Origin: Eubacterium sp. | GTDB lineage: Bacteria; Bacillota; Clostridia; Lachnospirales; Lachnospiraceae | Length of the DNA: 6,798 nt | Direction: 5' to 3' | Assembly: GCA_020844525.1 (NCBI GenBank) | Contig: JAJGAH010000135.1 | Coordinates: forward strand, 1 to 6,798 | Part shown: positions 6,364-6,798 of the stretch, one piece after another | How positions within the stretch are numbered: the first letter of the stretch is position 1 | How the letters are laid out: every line of letters begins with the position of its first letter | Program-made: the position numbers and the translations under genes | The notes under the pieces: generated by a model | What the model saw: the letters and a program-made list of their open reading frames with translations, nothing else | Database searches by the model: none | What the model was told of the DNA's origin: nothing

Positions 6364-6374
6364 GTATTATACTT

Positions 6375-6403
6375 TTAACAGGTATGTGACCGAAGGATAT
6401 ATT
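6375..6403 (+). promoter_or_regulatory. Promoter of addB
   Basis: TTAACA (6375-6380, 5/6 to consensus) and TATATT (6398-6403, 5/6) are exactly 17 bases apart. The expected start near 6410 gives a leader of about 26 bases that contains the ribosome binding site GGAGGGG (6424-6430). It follows the terminator at 6319-6363, so addB probably begins a new transcription unit here. Confidence 0.65.
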
Positions 6404-6435
6404 TTGTCAGAAGAACAGGTTGTGGAGGGGTTCAG

Positions 6436-6798
6436 ATGTCTCTTGCATTTATCGCAGGCAGCAGCGGTGCCGGAAAATCCTATCAGATTTATCGTGAAAT
6501 CATAGAAGAATCCATGCGGGAACCGGAGCAGCAGTTTCTGGTCATCGTTCCGGAGCAGTTCACCATGCAGACTCAGAAGGAAATCGTGCAGATGCATCCC
6601 AGGAAGGGCATGCTGAATCTGGATGTCCTCAGCTTTAACCGGCTTGCCTGGAGAGTATTTGAAAAGGTGGGCGGCAGTGCGCTGCCGGTTCTGGATGATC
6701 TTGGGAAAAGTCTGATTACCCAGCGGGTGATCGGATCGGAGCAGAAGAAGCTGAAGGTTCTCGGCCGGACCTTGTCAAGGCAGGGGGCTGCAGAGGAG
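6436..6798 (+). CDS. addB: ATP-dependent helicase/nuclease subunit B (AddB), 3'-truncated by window edge
   Basis: AddB joins AddA in the Gram-positive counterpart of RecBCD, which resects double-strand breaks for recombination and degrades foreign linear DNA. Only the first 121 codons are present; full AddB proteins are usually over 1,100 residues. The start reads MSLAFIAGSSGAGKSYQIYR, with a Walker A motif GSSGAGKS at residues 8-15. VPEQFTMQT (38-46), MHPRKGMLNLDVLSFNRLAWRVF (from 53) and the VGG that follows are strongly AddB-like for Lachnospiraceae as I recall. The frame is open to the window edge. ATG 6436 has GGAGGGG five bases upstream and a near-consensus promoter before it. The C-terminal nuclease domain and iron-sulfur cysteines expected in AddB lie outside the window, as would addA if it follows. 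Confidence 0.93.
   Translation, partial: MSLAFIAGSSGAGKSYQIYREIIEESMREPEQQFLVIVPEQFTMQTQKEIVQMHPRKGMLNLDVLSFNRLAWRVFEKVGGSALPVLDDLGKSLITQRVIGSEQKKLKVLGRTLSRQGAAEE

Larger units (their letters stand above)
6102..6373. repeat. Inverted 11-base repeat pair bordering the intergenic region
   Basis: AGTATAATACA at 6102-6112 and its reverse complement TGTATTATACT at 6363-6373 stand at the two ends of the gap. The first overlaps the candidate -10 of the MNT operon; the second abuts the T-tract of the terminator and ends two bases before the -35 of the addB promoter. The core GTATTATAC is itself nearly palindromic, as operators often are. Both are AT-rich and could simply be -10-like sequence, so common regulation is only a possibility. 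Confidence 0.4.

Noticed and set aside
6302..6505. 67-residue + strand frame overlapping the addB start
   Set aside because: It crosses the terminator and the addB promoter, has no ribosome binding site, and lies in another frame from addB, whose conserved motifs are clear.
1..6798. CRISPR array, tRNA/rRNA, insertion sequence or phage genes
   Set aside because: No regularly spaced identical repeats of CRISPR length, no tRNA cloverleaf, no transposase or integrase motifs were seen on either strand.

Overview
The window looks like chromosomal DNA of a Gram-positive anaerobe of the Clostridia, most likely Lachnospiraceae. This rests on protein resemblance recalled from memory (ClpB, a DUF4250-type small protein, an Hsp33-linked methyltransferase, and an AddB N-terminus with the VPEQFTMQT motif), on strong AGGAGG-type ribosome binding sites, and on use of a TTG start. 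The core genes are moderately GC-rich: about 55-62% in two 60-base lines counted by hand (1681-1740, 4441-4500).

Layout. Positions 1-2615 hold nearly all of clpB on the + strand, lacking only the first few codons. Positions 2616-2902 are non-coding, with a long hairpin bordered by a 12-base direct repeat and then a promoter and a possibly folded leader in front of a 57-residue DUF4250-type gene (2903-3076). A strong terminator follows and runs into four degenerate copies of a T-rich unit of about 16 bases (3154-3217); the last copies overlap a putative promoter. Next come a class I SAM-dependent methyltransferase (3287-4144) and hslO/Hsp33 (4226-5152), probably one transcript. Then follows an AT-rich island, about 33% GC in two lines counted by hand. 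It holds a two-gene minus-strand MNT nucleotidyltransferase/HEPN module (6063 down to 5358) with its own minus-strand terminator, and about 370 bases without a gene. Near the end of that gap is a strong + strand terminator that has no recognisable gene before it, then a near-consensus promoter, then the first 121 codons of addB (6436 to the edge).

How it fits together. ClpB (disaggregase) and Hsp33 (redox-activated holdase) are both protein-quality-control factors, but a separate terminator and promoter divide them here. The MNT/HEPN pair is arranged like a toxin-antitoxin operon, antitoxin-type transferase first, with an 8-base gene overlap. It lies convergent to hslO and divergent from addB. 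Its base composition suggests it was inserted between housekeeping genes. No RNA gene, CRISPR array, insertion sequence or phage gene is recognised. The less ordinary points are the HEPN protein without a recognisable RX4-6H motif, the orphan + strand terminator, the folded leader of the DUF4250 gene and the T-rich repeats.
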